A stretch of DNA of 5,087 bases from Xanthobacteraceae bacterium (GTDB lineage Bacteria; Pseudomonadota; Alphaproteobacteria; Rhizobiales; Xanthobacteraceae). Positions 1 to 4,892 of the stretch are shown here, in pieces. The notes beneath the pieces are model-generated. The model was not told the origin of the DNA. It did no database searches and saw nothing but the letters and a program-made list of their open reading frames with translations. The position numbers and the translations under genes were made by a program. Numbering within the stretch: the first letter of the stretch is position 1; every line of letters begins with the position of its first letter. The stretch spans positions 1 through 5,087 of the forward strand of contig JASHXX010000057.1 of NCBI GenBank assembly GCA_030043335.1, read 5' to 3'.

Positions 1-534
1 AAGCTCGGCGGCCTCGCGATTATTGGCGACGGCGCGCACCGCCTTGCCGAGGCGCGTGTGATAGAGGAACCCATAGAGCAGGGCGGCGATGACCGCGGTC
101 AGCATCGCAGCGACGATGTGAGTTCCGGAAAAAGTGTAGCGCTGCCAAGTCACGCCCGGAAGGCTCACCGGTACATTGAACAGGCCGGTGCCCCAAACTG
201 CCGTCCCCAGGCCGATGACGATGAGGTTCACGGAAAACGTCGATAGCAGGGTCATCAGCGGCGGGCGGCCGATCAACCGGTGCACCGCGATCCAATATAG
301 CCCGACGCCGGCGAGGAGGCCGCCGATGAGGATCAACGGCAAGGCGGCATAGGGTTCAAGGCCGAGCCCGCCGGTCAACAGATAAAGCGCGAACATGCCG
401 GCAACGATGGCGGCGCCGTGGGTGAGATTGACGACGTTCATCACGCCCCAGATCAGCGTCAGGCCCATTGCCGCCAGCCCGTAGACCGAGCCGACCAGGA
501 CGCCGTCGATGATCGAAGCAATGACACCCAGCAT
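1..534 (-). CDS. livH: LivH-type branched-chain amino-acid ABC transporter permease (N-terminal 178 aa, cut by window edge)
   Basis: Inner-membrane permease of the LivH family, which forms a heterodimer with LivM and moves amino acids or related solutes handed over by a periplasmic binding protein, powered by LivG/LivF ATPases. The reading frame is open from the ATG at 534 to base 1 without a stop. The start fits the family: residues 1-40 run through the first helix (SIIDGVLVGSVYGLAAMGL) into the conserved VMNVVNLTHG segment, which matches the usual V-I-N-x-A-H-G. Further hydrophobic segments lie near residues 41-55, 65-84, 95-116 and 139-158. Residues 160-178 (TRLGKAVRAVANNREAAEL) match the cytoplasmic loop that contacts the ATPases. 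Family members are about 290 residues long, so roughly 60% is visible. No clear Shine-Dalgarno precedes the ATG, which fits co-transcription with the upstream binding-protein gene. The family call is firm; the substrate is not determined. Confidence 0.93.
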   Translation of the reverse strand, partial: MLGVIASIIDGVLVGSVYGLAAMGLTLIWGVMNVVNLTHGAAIVAGMFALYLLTGGLGLEPYAALPLILIGGLLAGVGLYWIAVHRLIGRPPLMTLLSTFSVNLIVIGLGTAVWGTGLFNVPVSLPGVTWQRYTFSGTHIVAAMLTAVIAALLYGFLYHTRLGKAVRAVANNREAAEL

Positions 535-569
535 GGGAAGACTTAAGCGATCGCCGGCACGCCAACACG

Positions 570-603
570 GACCGGCCTGCCGCGGCCCTCCGGCTCGCCG
601 GTC
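570..603 (-). promoter_or_regulatory. Intercistronic stem-loop between binding-protein and permease genes
   Basis: A perfect 7-bp inverted repeat, gaccggc (570-576) and gccggtc (597-603), encloses an inner 4-bp stem, gccg (579-582) with cggc (591-594), and an 8-nt loop. On the minus-strand transcript it begins 21 nt after the binding-protein stop and ends 35 nt before the permease ATG. No U-run follows, so it does not look like a full intrinsic terminator. A hairpin here is the classic way to make much more binding protein than permease, by protecting the upstream message from 3' exonucleases or by partial termination. That role is inferred. Short stems arise easily in GC-rich DNA, so confidence is moderate. 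Confidence 0.45.
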
Positions 604-624
604 TGGTGCGTTGTAGCGGATACC

Positions 625-1833
625 CTAGTGCAGCGGATAGAGGAGATCGGCGGTCTGCGCCGCCTTCGGCCAGACCACTTCGCGTTGCAGCTGATCGTTC
701 CTTTTCTGCCACTGCGCCAGCACCATCTCGTGGCCGGTCTGCAGTCCGTGATGCCCGGGGTCGGTGGCGATGCGGAAATGGCCGAAGAAAGTGGTGGTGT
801 CGAGGCCGTTGAGCGCCGCCACGACCTTGTCGGCGTCGATCGAGCCCGCTTGCTCGATTGCATGCTGGAGCAGCAAGCCGCCGGCGTAGCCGGTGGCGGC
901 GTGGTAGTCCGGCGGAGCAGTGAACTTGTCTTCGAACGCCTTGACGAATTCGGGGCCGGTCGGCCCGAATTGCGGCTTATAGGTCGCCTGGATCTCCCAT
1001 TGGGAGGGCACCGTGATGCCGAACGCGGCTGGCCCGAGGCTCGCGAATTCCGGGCTGTCCGGCGCGACCAGCAGCGACACGTATTTGAGGCCGGCTTTCT
1101 GATCGTAAAGCTGGCGCGCCAGCGTCGCGCCATCGGCATAATGGCCGCCGCCGAGCAGCGCATCGGCCGAGGATGAGATGATCTTGTTGATGATCGGGCT
1201 GAAGTCGGTCGTCGACGGCGCGTAGGATTCGTCCAGCACAATGGCGAAGCCGCTCTCTTTGGCCTGCTCGCGGGCGGCGAGCGTCACCGCCTTGGAGAAC
1301 GGATCGTCGGAATAGACCAAAGCCACCTTGGCGTGCGGCGCCTTGGCCTCGAGCGCATTGATCGCGCCAGTGAGATAATGATCGGCCGAACTCAACACCT
1401 GGACCAGGTATTTGTTGCCGAGCGTGTAGGTCTTCGGCTCCGCCCCGCCGGTGATCAGCATCGGCTTGCCGTATTGCTCGGTGATCACCGCCGCGGTCGC
1501 GCACAGTCCCGAGGAGTACGGGCTGAACAGGAACTGCGCCTTGTCCTGGACGATGAGGCGCGTGTAAAGCTGCTGCACCCGGCCGCCCTGGGACTGGTCG
1601 TCATAGCTGACGAAGCGCACTTTATAGTGCCTGTCCCCGGCCTTGATGCCGCCCGCCTCGTTGACCGCATCACGCCACAACTCGGCGCCGCGTTGCTGGG
1701 CCAGCGAGTCGATGTTGAGCGGGCCGGTCTGCGATAGCGTCATGCCGATGGTCAGCGCGTCGTCGGCGGCGGCGAAAGTAGGCACCGCCAGCGTGATTGC
1801 AGCGGCGGCAAAGAGGCAGCGGGCTCCGATCAT
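625..1833 (-). CDS. Periplasmic substrate-binding protein of a branched-chain amino-acid-type ABC transporter
   Basis: A 402-residue solute-binding protein of the type-1 periplasmic fold (Leu/Ile/Val-binding, Peripla_BP_6-like). Residues 1-23 form a signal peptide: a short basic start (MIGARC), a hydrophobic core (LFAAAAITLAV) and an Ala-rich cleavage site (PTFAAA before DD). The mature protein opens with the family's first strand, LTIGMTLSQTGPLN (28-40). Next come AVNEAGGI (56-63), the beta-strand KVRFVSYDDQS (71-81), a ligand-pocket region FLFSPYSSGL (101-110), KPMLITGGAE (123-132), and a second lobe with VALVYSDDPFSK (170-181). The C-terminal GYAGGLLLQHAIEQAGS (315-331) and VLAQWQ (371-376) also fit. 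The start at 1833 is chosen over an upstream in-frame ATG at 2001 because it places the signal peptide at the N-terminus and follows a strong ribosome site. The permease gene lies 90 nt downstream. The ligand cannot be read from the sequence; amino acids, amides or aromatic acids are all known for this family. Confidence 0.93.
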   Translation of the reverse strand: MIGARCLFAAAAITLAVPTFAAADDALTIGMTLSQTGPLNIDSLAQQRGAELWRDAVNEAGGIKAGDRHYKVRFVSYDDQSQGGRVQQLYTRLIVQDKAQFLFSPYSSGLCATAAVITEQYGKPMLITGGAEPKTYTLGNKYLVQVLSSADHYLTGAINALEAKAPHAKVALVYSDDPFSKAVTLAAREQAKESGFAIVLDESYAPSTTDFSPIINKIISSSADALLGGGHYADGATLARQLYDQKAGLKYVSLLVAPDSPEFASLGPAAFGITVPSQWEIQATYKPQFGPTGPEFVKAFEDKFTAPPDYHAATGYAGGLLLQHAIEQAGSIDADKVVAALNGLDTTTFFGHFRIATDPGHHGLQTGHEMVLAQWQKRNDQLQREVVWPKAAQTADLLYPLH

Positions 1834-1837
1834 GGTT

Positions 1838-1844
1838 TCCTCCC
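1838..1844 (-). promoter_or_regulatory. Strong ribosome binding site of the substrate-binding protein gene
   Basis: Read on the minus strand, GGGAGGA lies 4 nt before the ATG at 1833 (GGGAGGA-AACC-ATG). It is the best Shine-Dalgarno match in the window and decides this start against the 56-residue-longer reading frame beginning at 2001. Confidence 0.85.
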
Positions 1845-1909
1845 GGTCTCGCCCGGATCGCGCCGCGGCGGCGCCGATCCGCGTCGAGAGACTGTTGTTG
1901 TTGCTACGG

Positions 1910-1938
1910 CTTATAGCATCCGGGAGGCGCGCGGCTCT
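1910..1938 (-). promoter_or_regulatory. Candidate extended -10 promoter of the transporter operon
   Basis: On the minus strand, TGCTATAAG gives an extended -10 element (TG-n-TATAAG, hexamer at 1910-1915). The hexamer 17 nt upstream (1933-1938) is a poor -35, as is often tolerated with an extended -10. Transcription would start near 1903, giving a leader of about 70 nt that opens with an unstructured CAACAACAACAG stretch (1893-1904) and ends in the strong ribosome site. This is inferred from motif and spacing only. Confidence 0.35.
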
Positions 1939-1965
1939 ATTGGCCGGGCCGCGTCGTAGAGCCGC
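1931..1965. repeat. 9-bp perfect inverted repeat overlapping the candidate -35 region
   Basis: gcggctcta (1931-1939) and tagagccgc (1957-1965) are exact reverse complements separated by 17 nt, a 26-bp centre-to-centre spacing. The inner arm covers the -35 position of the candidate promoter at 1910-1938. The spacing fits a dimeric regulator touching two half-sites more than two helical turns apart. If the true promoter lies further upstream, it could instead form a leader-RNA hairpin. The regulator is unknown. Confidence 0.5.
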
Positions 1966-2106
1966 TGTCGGCGCCGGCTTGGCCGGGGCCAGGGAGATCA
2001 CGCCGAGGCAATCGCGCTAAGGCCGCGGTCCGTCGGTGAGATGGTGCCGTGGCTCAGCGGATCGGCGGCTGTTTCGCCGTCGGATCGGAAGCTCGATCGC
2101 AAGCGT

Positions 2107-2172
2107 CGGTCCCGGAGCGGGCGTTCGCGGCAAAACAATACGAGGTGCCGCCTGGCGCGTGCTCCGGGACCG
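2107..2172. repeat. Long inverted repeat with 12-bp perfect arms and nested stems
   Basis: cggtcccggagc (2107-2118) and gctccgggaccg (2161-2172) are exact reverse complements. Inside them, gcg (2121-2123) pairs with cgc (2156-2158), and gcggca (2127-2132) pairs with tgccgc (2146-2151) around a 13-nt loop. Together they can fold into a single 66-nt stem-loop with small internal loops. Neither strand has a T-run after the structure, so it is not a standard rho-independent terminator, although it lies 85 nt past the stop of the His-rich gene and could end or protect that message. It could also be a dispersed palindromic repeat or part of an unannotated small RNA. Confidence 0.6.
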
Positions 2173-2256
2173 CAATTCCCAAGACGTTCGATGGCGGCGG
2201 CAATTGCAAGCTAGGCTCCGGCTCGCACGGGCATCAGGACGCCAACCGGCGACGCC

Positions 2257-2613
2257 TCAGTAACAGAGCGACACTAGCCGCCAGCCCCATTTCGTCCAGA
2301 CCCGGGTGTAGCACGAGTCATATCCGTAGCCGTAGCCATAGTCGTAGAACGGCGCGCCGAGAAAGACAAAACGGTGGTGACGGAAGAAGTGGCGGTGGAA
2401 CGCGAAGTCGTGATGGCCGTGGAATCCAAAGTGCTCGACCCCGCCATGGACATGACCAAACGACATATGACTTCCATCGCCGCCGCCAAACGCGTGACCA
2501 AACGAACCATGACCTCCACCGCCGCCGCCGCCATGCATCGCCGAAGCGCTTGATGCCGAACCCAGGCCGATCGCTGCGAGCGCCGCAAGCGCGAGCGCCA
2601 ACTTACGCATCAT
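2257..2613 (-). CDS. Small secreted Gly/His/Tyr-rich protein, function unknown
   Basis: A 118-residue exported protein of a type common in Hyphomicrobiales and usually labelled hypothetical, sometimes loosely 'sulfur globule protein'. Residues 1-25 are a clear signal peptide (MMRK, then an Ala/Leu core, then SSASA before M26). A poly-Gly/His segment follows (27-58), with two SFGH units (37-40 and 51-54) whose codons form an 11-bp direct repeat (2453-2463 and 2495-2505). Then come a His/Phe-rich block (61-84, with HGHH and RHHR), a Tyr-Gly ladder (89-98), and a C-terminal tail with two cysteines (C101, C117) around WTKWGWRLV. There are 14 histidines, so metal binding at the cell surface or periplasm is plausible but unproven. 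The start at 2613 follows GGAG 8 nt upstream; the next codon, 2610, is also ATG and could serve. It is divergent from the two-component genes. The gene call is firm; the function is not. Confidence 0.85.
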   Translation of the reverse strand: MMRKLALALAALAAIGLGSASSASAMHGGGGGGGHGSFGHAFGGGDGSHMSFGHVHGGVEHFGFHGHHDFAFHRHFFRHHRFVFLGAPFYDYGYGYGYDSCYTRVWTKWGWRLVSLCY

Positions 2614-2635
2614 GAGGCTTTCTCCGTTGTTTGGT

Positions 2636-2677
2636 TCGGTGCAACAGGCGTCGCGCATCGCGAAGCGATTGCACCGA
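2636..2677 (-). promoter_or_regulatory. Structured 5' leader (stem-loop) of the His-rich protein gene
   Basis: tcggtgcaa (2636-2644) and ttgcaccga (2669-2677) are exact 9-bp reverse complements. Between them, tcgcg-cat-cgcga (2651-2663) can form an inner hairpin; a competing hairpin, atcgc-gaa-gcgat (2657-2669), would break one end of the outer stem. In the minus-strand mRNA the structure ends about 10 nt before the GGAG ribosome site (2622-2625). That position suits mRNA stabilisation or control of translation. Two mutually exclusive inner folds are a suggestive but weak hint of switching. No known riboswitch class was recognised. Confidence 0.45.
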
Positions 2678-2690
2678 GGAGCGCCCCGCC

Positions 2691-2710
2691 GATTGGATTA
2701 AGGATTGGAT
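2691..2710. repeat. Tandem direct repeat of gattggat, candidate regulator binding site
   Basis: gattggat occurs at 2691-2698 and again at 2703-2710, a 12-nt period, and gattgg recurs at 2805-2810. OmpR/PhoB-family regulators typically bind as head-to-tail dimers to direct repeats about one helical turn apart. The pair sits between the divergent His-rich gene and the regulator gene, so it is a natural candidate for self-regulation and for control of the neighbour. The repeat is seen directly; its role is inferred. Confidence 0.4.
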
Positions 2711-2743
2711 GGAAGATTTTCAAATTACGAATGCGACAAATTC

Positions 2744-2757
2744 TGACAGATAAGTCA
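2744..2757. promoter_or_regulatory. TGAC-N6-GTCA palindrome in the divergent promoter region
   Basis: tgac (2744-2747) and gtca (2754-2757) form a 4+4 palindrome with a 6-nt AT-rich centre. It lies inside the most AT-rich stretch of the window (about 2704-2765), 67 nt before the regulator start. It could be an operator. Palindromes this short occur by chance, so support is weak. Confidence 0.25.
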
Positions 2758-2761
2758 TTTT

Positions 2762-2786
2762 TTGCTCGCGCCGTTTATGCTACGGT
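2762..2786 (+). promoter_or_regulatory. Possible housekeeping promoter of the two-component operon
   Basis: ttgctcg (2762-2768), a 10-nt spacer and gctacggt (2779-2786) loosely resemble the alphaproteobacterial housekeeping pattern described for Caulobacter (TTGaCGS, 10-14 nt, GCTANAWC). The overlapping tatgct (2776-2781) could be a -10 of the usual kind. Initiation would fall about 30 nt before the regulator ATG. Several mismatches keep this tentative. Confidence 0.25.
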
Positions 2787-2823
2787 TGGGTCTTCCCGGA
2801 TATCGATTGGGAGATTTCAGGTA

Positions 2824-3516
2824 ATGACGGGATCGCGCCGTCGCCTCCTCGTCATCGAGGACGATCCGGAGACTGCGCAGCAGCTCGTGGATTTCCTCAC
2901 CACGCAGGGCTACCAGGTCGATCTCGCGGTCAATGGCGACGATGGTTTGAATCTGGGCCTCTCCGCCGCCTATGCGGTGATGACGATCGATCGCATGCTT
3001 CCGGGCCTCGACGGCCTCGCCATCATCCGGCGGCTGCGCGAGGCCGGTGTGGTGACGCCGGCCCTGATCATTAGCGCGCTCGGCGAAGTCGACGACCGGG
3101 TGCGCGGCCTGCGCAGCGGCGGCGACGATTATCTGATCAAGCCGTTTGCCTACGCCGAGCTGCTGGCGCGGGTCGAGGCGCTCGCCCGCCGCAGCACCAC
3201 CGTGGTGAAGGAGACGGTGCTGCGCGTCGCCGATCTCGAGCTCGATCTGGTGACGCGGACGGTCAAGCGCGGCGGCAAGGAAATCGAGCTGTTGCCGCGG
3301 GAGTTCCAGGTGCTCGAATACCTGGTTCGCAATGAGGGCCAGGTGGTGCCGCGCGCGATGCTGCTGCAGCGCGTCTGGGATATTCATTTCGACCCGACGA
3401 CCAACATCATCGATGTCTATGTCGGGCGCGTTCGCCGCAAAGTCGACAGTCAGCAGAGCTATCCACTGATCCACACAATACGCGGCGTGGGATTCTGTGT
3501 TCGTGCTCCTCACTAA
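2824..3516 (+). CDS. OmpR/PhoB-family two-component response regulator
   Basis: A 230-residue DNA-binding response regulator, the output half of a two-component system; it is phosphorylated by the kinase encoded next to it and then controls transcription. The receiver domain (about 7-122) has all the expected residues: the acidic pair E12/D13 in VIEDD, phospho-acceptor D56 in TIDRMLPGLDG, the switch serine S84 in LIISALGE, and K106 in DDYLIKPF. The winged-helix domain (about 131-228) shows ELLPREFQVLEYLVRNEGQVV (155-175), the recognition-helix region LLQRVWDIHFDPTTNIIDVYVGRVRRKV (180-207) and the wing IHTIRGVGF (216-224). The length is normal. The ATG at 2824 is chosen because residues just after it begin the receiver; an upstream in-frame ATG at 2731 would add 31 residues unlike the family. 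GGGAG at 2809-2813 is a slightly distant ribosome site. Target genes are unknown. Confidence 0.95.
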   Translation: MTGSRRRLLVIEDDPETAQQLVDFLTTQGYQVDLAVNGDDGLNLGLSAAYAVMTIDRMLPGLDGLAIIRRLREAGVVTPALIISALGEVDDRVRGLRSGGDDYLIKPFAYAELLARVEALARRSTTVVKETVLRVADLELDLVTRTVKRGGKEIELLPREFQVLEYLVRNEGQVVPRAMLLQRVWDIHFDPTTNIIDVYVGRVRRKVDSQQSYPLIHTIRGVGFCVRAPH

Positions 3517-4879
3517 GACGCTGCGCTCCTCGACCTTCCGGGTAGCGCTGATATGCATTCTGGTTTTCGGTGCGGTGGTGATCGCGCTGTTCAGCTACGT
3601 GTACTCCTCGACCGCCTCTTACGTCTTCGATCGGTCGGATCGCGCCATCGACGGCGACCGCGCCATGCTGATGGCCGCCTATGATCACGGCGGGCGCGAC
3701 GCGCTCGTTGCCGCAATCGACAAACTGACGGCGGATGCGCGGTTCGGCGACGGCGTATTCCTGCTGACCGACCCCGCGTTCGCGGTGCTGGCCGGGAATC
3801 TCGCCAGCTGGCCGCCGACGCTTGCCGCCGGTAACGCCGGGCGCGGCGATTTTCGCGCGCCGGAATGGAAGCCGGAGGCGGCGCACTGGCCGCTGTTGCG
3901 CGCCGCCTTCGCCACGCTGCCGGACGGCTCGCATCTGCTGGTCGGCAAGGACATCAGCGATCTCGATCAGTTCGCGCGCAAGATCGACCTCGCCTTTGCC
4001 CTCATCGTCGCTCTGATCTTCGTTCTTGCCGCCGTTGCCGGCATCGCCGTCACCCGGCGCACCGTCGGCCGCATCGAATCGATCAACGCCACCAGCCGCG
4101 CAATCATGCAGAGCGGACTGGGCGAACGCGTGCCGCTGTTCGGCACGCAGGACGAATGGGACCAGTTGGCGGAGAACCTCAATTCGATGCTCGACCGCAT
4201 CGAGATCTTGATGGGCGAGGTGAAGCAGGCGACCGACAACGTCGCCCACGACCTGCGGACGCCGCTCACCCGTATGCGCGGTCGGCTCGAGCGCGCCTCG
4301 ATCGGCCGGCGCGAGGCCCGATCCGATCAGTCGCTGATCACCGACACCATGGCCGATCTCGACGACGTGCTGCGGATGTTCTCCTCGCTGACGCGCATTT
4401 CCCAGATCGAGACCACGAGTCGGACCGCTGCGTTCCGCCAAGTGGATCTGGTCGAGATCGCCGAAGCCGTAGTCGAGCTGTTCGATGCCGCGGCGGAGAA
4501 CAACGACGTCGAGCTCAAGGCGGTCGGCGCGCGGCCGGTGCTGGTCACCGGCGACCGTGATCTCTTGTTCGACGCGGTGGCCAATCTGGTCGACAACGCG
4601 ATCAAACATGGCCGCGGCGCCGGACAGGTGACGGTCGAACTGAACCGCGGCGATGCCGGGGCGGTGATCTCGGTGTCGGACGACGGACCGGGAATTCCCG
4701 CCGACGAGCATCAGCACGTGTTCCGCCGCTTCTACCGGTTGGAGCGCAGCCGGCGCACGCCGGGCAACGGGCTCGGCCTCAGTCTCGTTTCCGCCGTCGC
4801 CCGCCTGCACGAGGCGCGGATCAAGCTTCTCGACAACGCGCCGGGCCTCAAGGTCGAACTGCAATTTCCGTCGGGCTGA
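3497..4879 (+). CDS. Membrane sensor histidine kinase, partner of the upstream response regulator
   Basis: A 460-residue inner-membrane histidine kinase that senses an external cue and phosphorylates the regulator encoded just before it. Helix 1 spans about 14-36 and helix 2 about 164-186, enclosing a periplasmic domain of about 125 residues with the stretch FLLTDPAFAVLAGNLASWP (88-106), a pattern that recurs in alphaproteobacterial sensors. A HAMP linker follows (about 184-236). The dimerisation domain carries phospho-acceptor H251 in NVAHDLRTPLTR. The ATPase domain has the N box (N363, N367 in VANLVDNAIKH), G1 DDGPGI (395-400), the F box FRRFYRLE (409-416) and G2 GNGLGLSL (423-430), so it looks fully active. 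No in-frame ATG exists near the N-terminus; the start is GTG at 3497, or possibly GTG at 3503. Either lies inside the regulator gene, so translation is probably coupled. The signal is unknown. Confidence 0.94.
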   Translation: MFVLLTKTLRSSTFRVALICILVFGAVVIALFSYVYSSTASYVFDRSDRAIDGDRAMLMAAYDHGGRDALVAAIDKLTADARFGDGVFLLTDPAFAVLAGNLASWPPTLAAGNAGRGDFRAPEWKPEAAHWPLLRAAFATLPDGSHLLVGKDISDLDQFARKIDLAFALIVALIFVLAAVAGIAVTRRTVGRIESINATSRAIMQSGLGERVPLFGTQDEWDQLAENLNSMLDRIEILMGEVKQATDNVAHDLRTPLTRMRGRLERASIGRREARSDQSLITDTMADLDDVLRMFSSLTRISQIETTSRTAAFRQVDLVEIAEAVVELFDAAAENNDVELKAVGARPVLVTGDRDLLFDAVANLVDNAIKHGRGAGQVTVELNRGDAGAVISVSDDGPGIPADEHQHVFRRFYRLERSRRTPGNGLGLSLVSAVARLHEARIKLLDNAPGLKVELQFPSG

Positions 4880-4892
4880 ACGCTCGCGCCGG

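Larger units (their letters stand above)
1834..2256. other. 423-nt stretch without a convincing gene
   Basis: Between the binding-protein start and the stop of the His-rich protein gene I find no reading frame with a credible start, composition or recognisable product. The plus-strand frames from GTG codons at 2036 and 2049 are Arg-rich or run antisense through the neighbouring gene. The stretch contains a candidate promoter and inverted repeat for the binding-protein operon (1910-1965), a small hairpin ccggc-ttg-gccgg (1974-1986), a direct repeat of cggatcgg (2058-2065 and 2081-2088), and a long inverted repeat (2107-2172). No tRNA or known RNA could be recognised. Confidence 0.6.

Noticed and set aside
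1834..2001. N-terminal extension of the binding protein to an ATG at 2001
   Set aside because: It would bury the signal peptide 56 residues inside the protein and ignore the strong ribosome site before the ATG at 1833.
2041..2115. tRNA-like D-arm motif (gtggctcagcgg) near 2049
   Set aside because: No matching T-arm, anticodon arm or acceptor stem could be found at the right distances.
2521..2532. (gcc)4 triplet run in the His-rich gene as a phase-variable repeat
   Set aside because: It encodes part of the poly-Gly segment, and length changes would stay in frame, so it cannot switch the gene on and off.
2049..2615. 188-codon plus-strand frame from GTG at 2049
   Set aside because: From 2257 it runs antisense to the His-rich gene, where its Arg/Ser/Gly-rich sequence is a shadow of His/Gly codons. 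The first 70 residues resemble no family I recognise and cover the inverted repeat at 2107-2172.
2731..2823. N-terminal extension of the response regulator to an ATG at 2731
   Set aside because: The extra 31 residues are translated promoter-region DNA and do not match the family, whose receiver starts a few residues after the ATG at 2824.
2755..3558. 267-codon minus-strand frame opposite the response regulator
   Set aside because: Shadow of the regulator gene, which has every receiver and winged-helix landmark; the antisense product shows no family features.
3407..4864. 485-codon minus-strand frame opposite the kinase gene
   Set aside because: It is long only because high-GC coding sequence leaves the opposite frame open. 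The translation is Arg/Asp/His/Gln-rich without any domain, while the plus strand holds a complete kinase.
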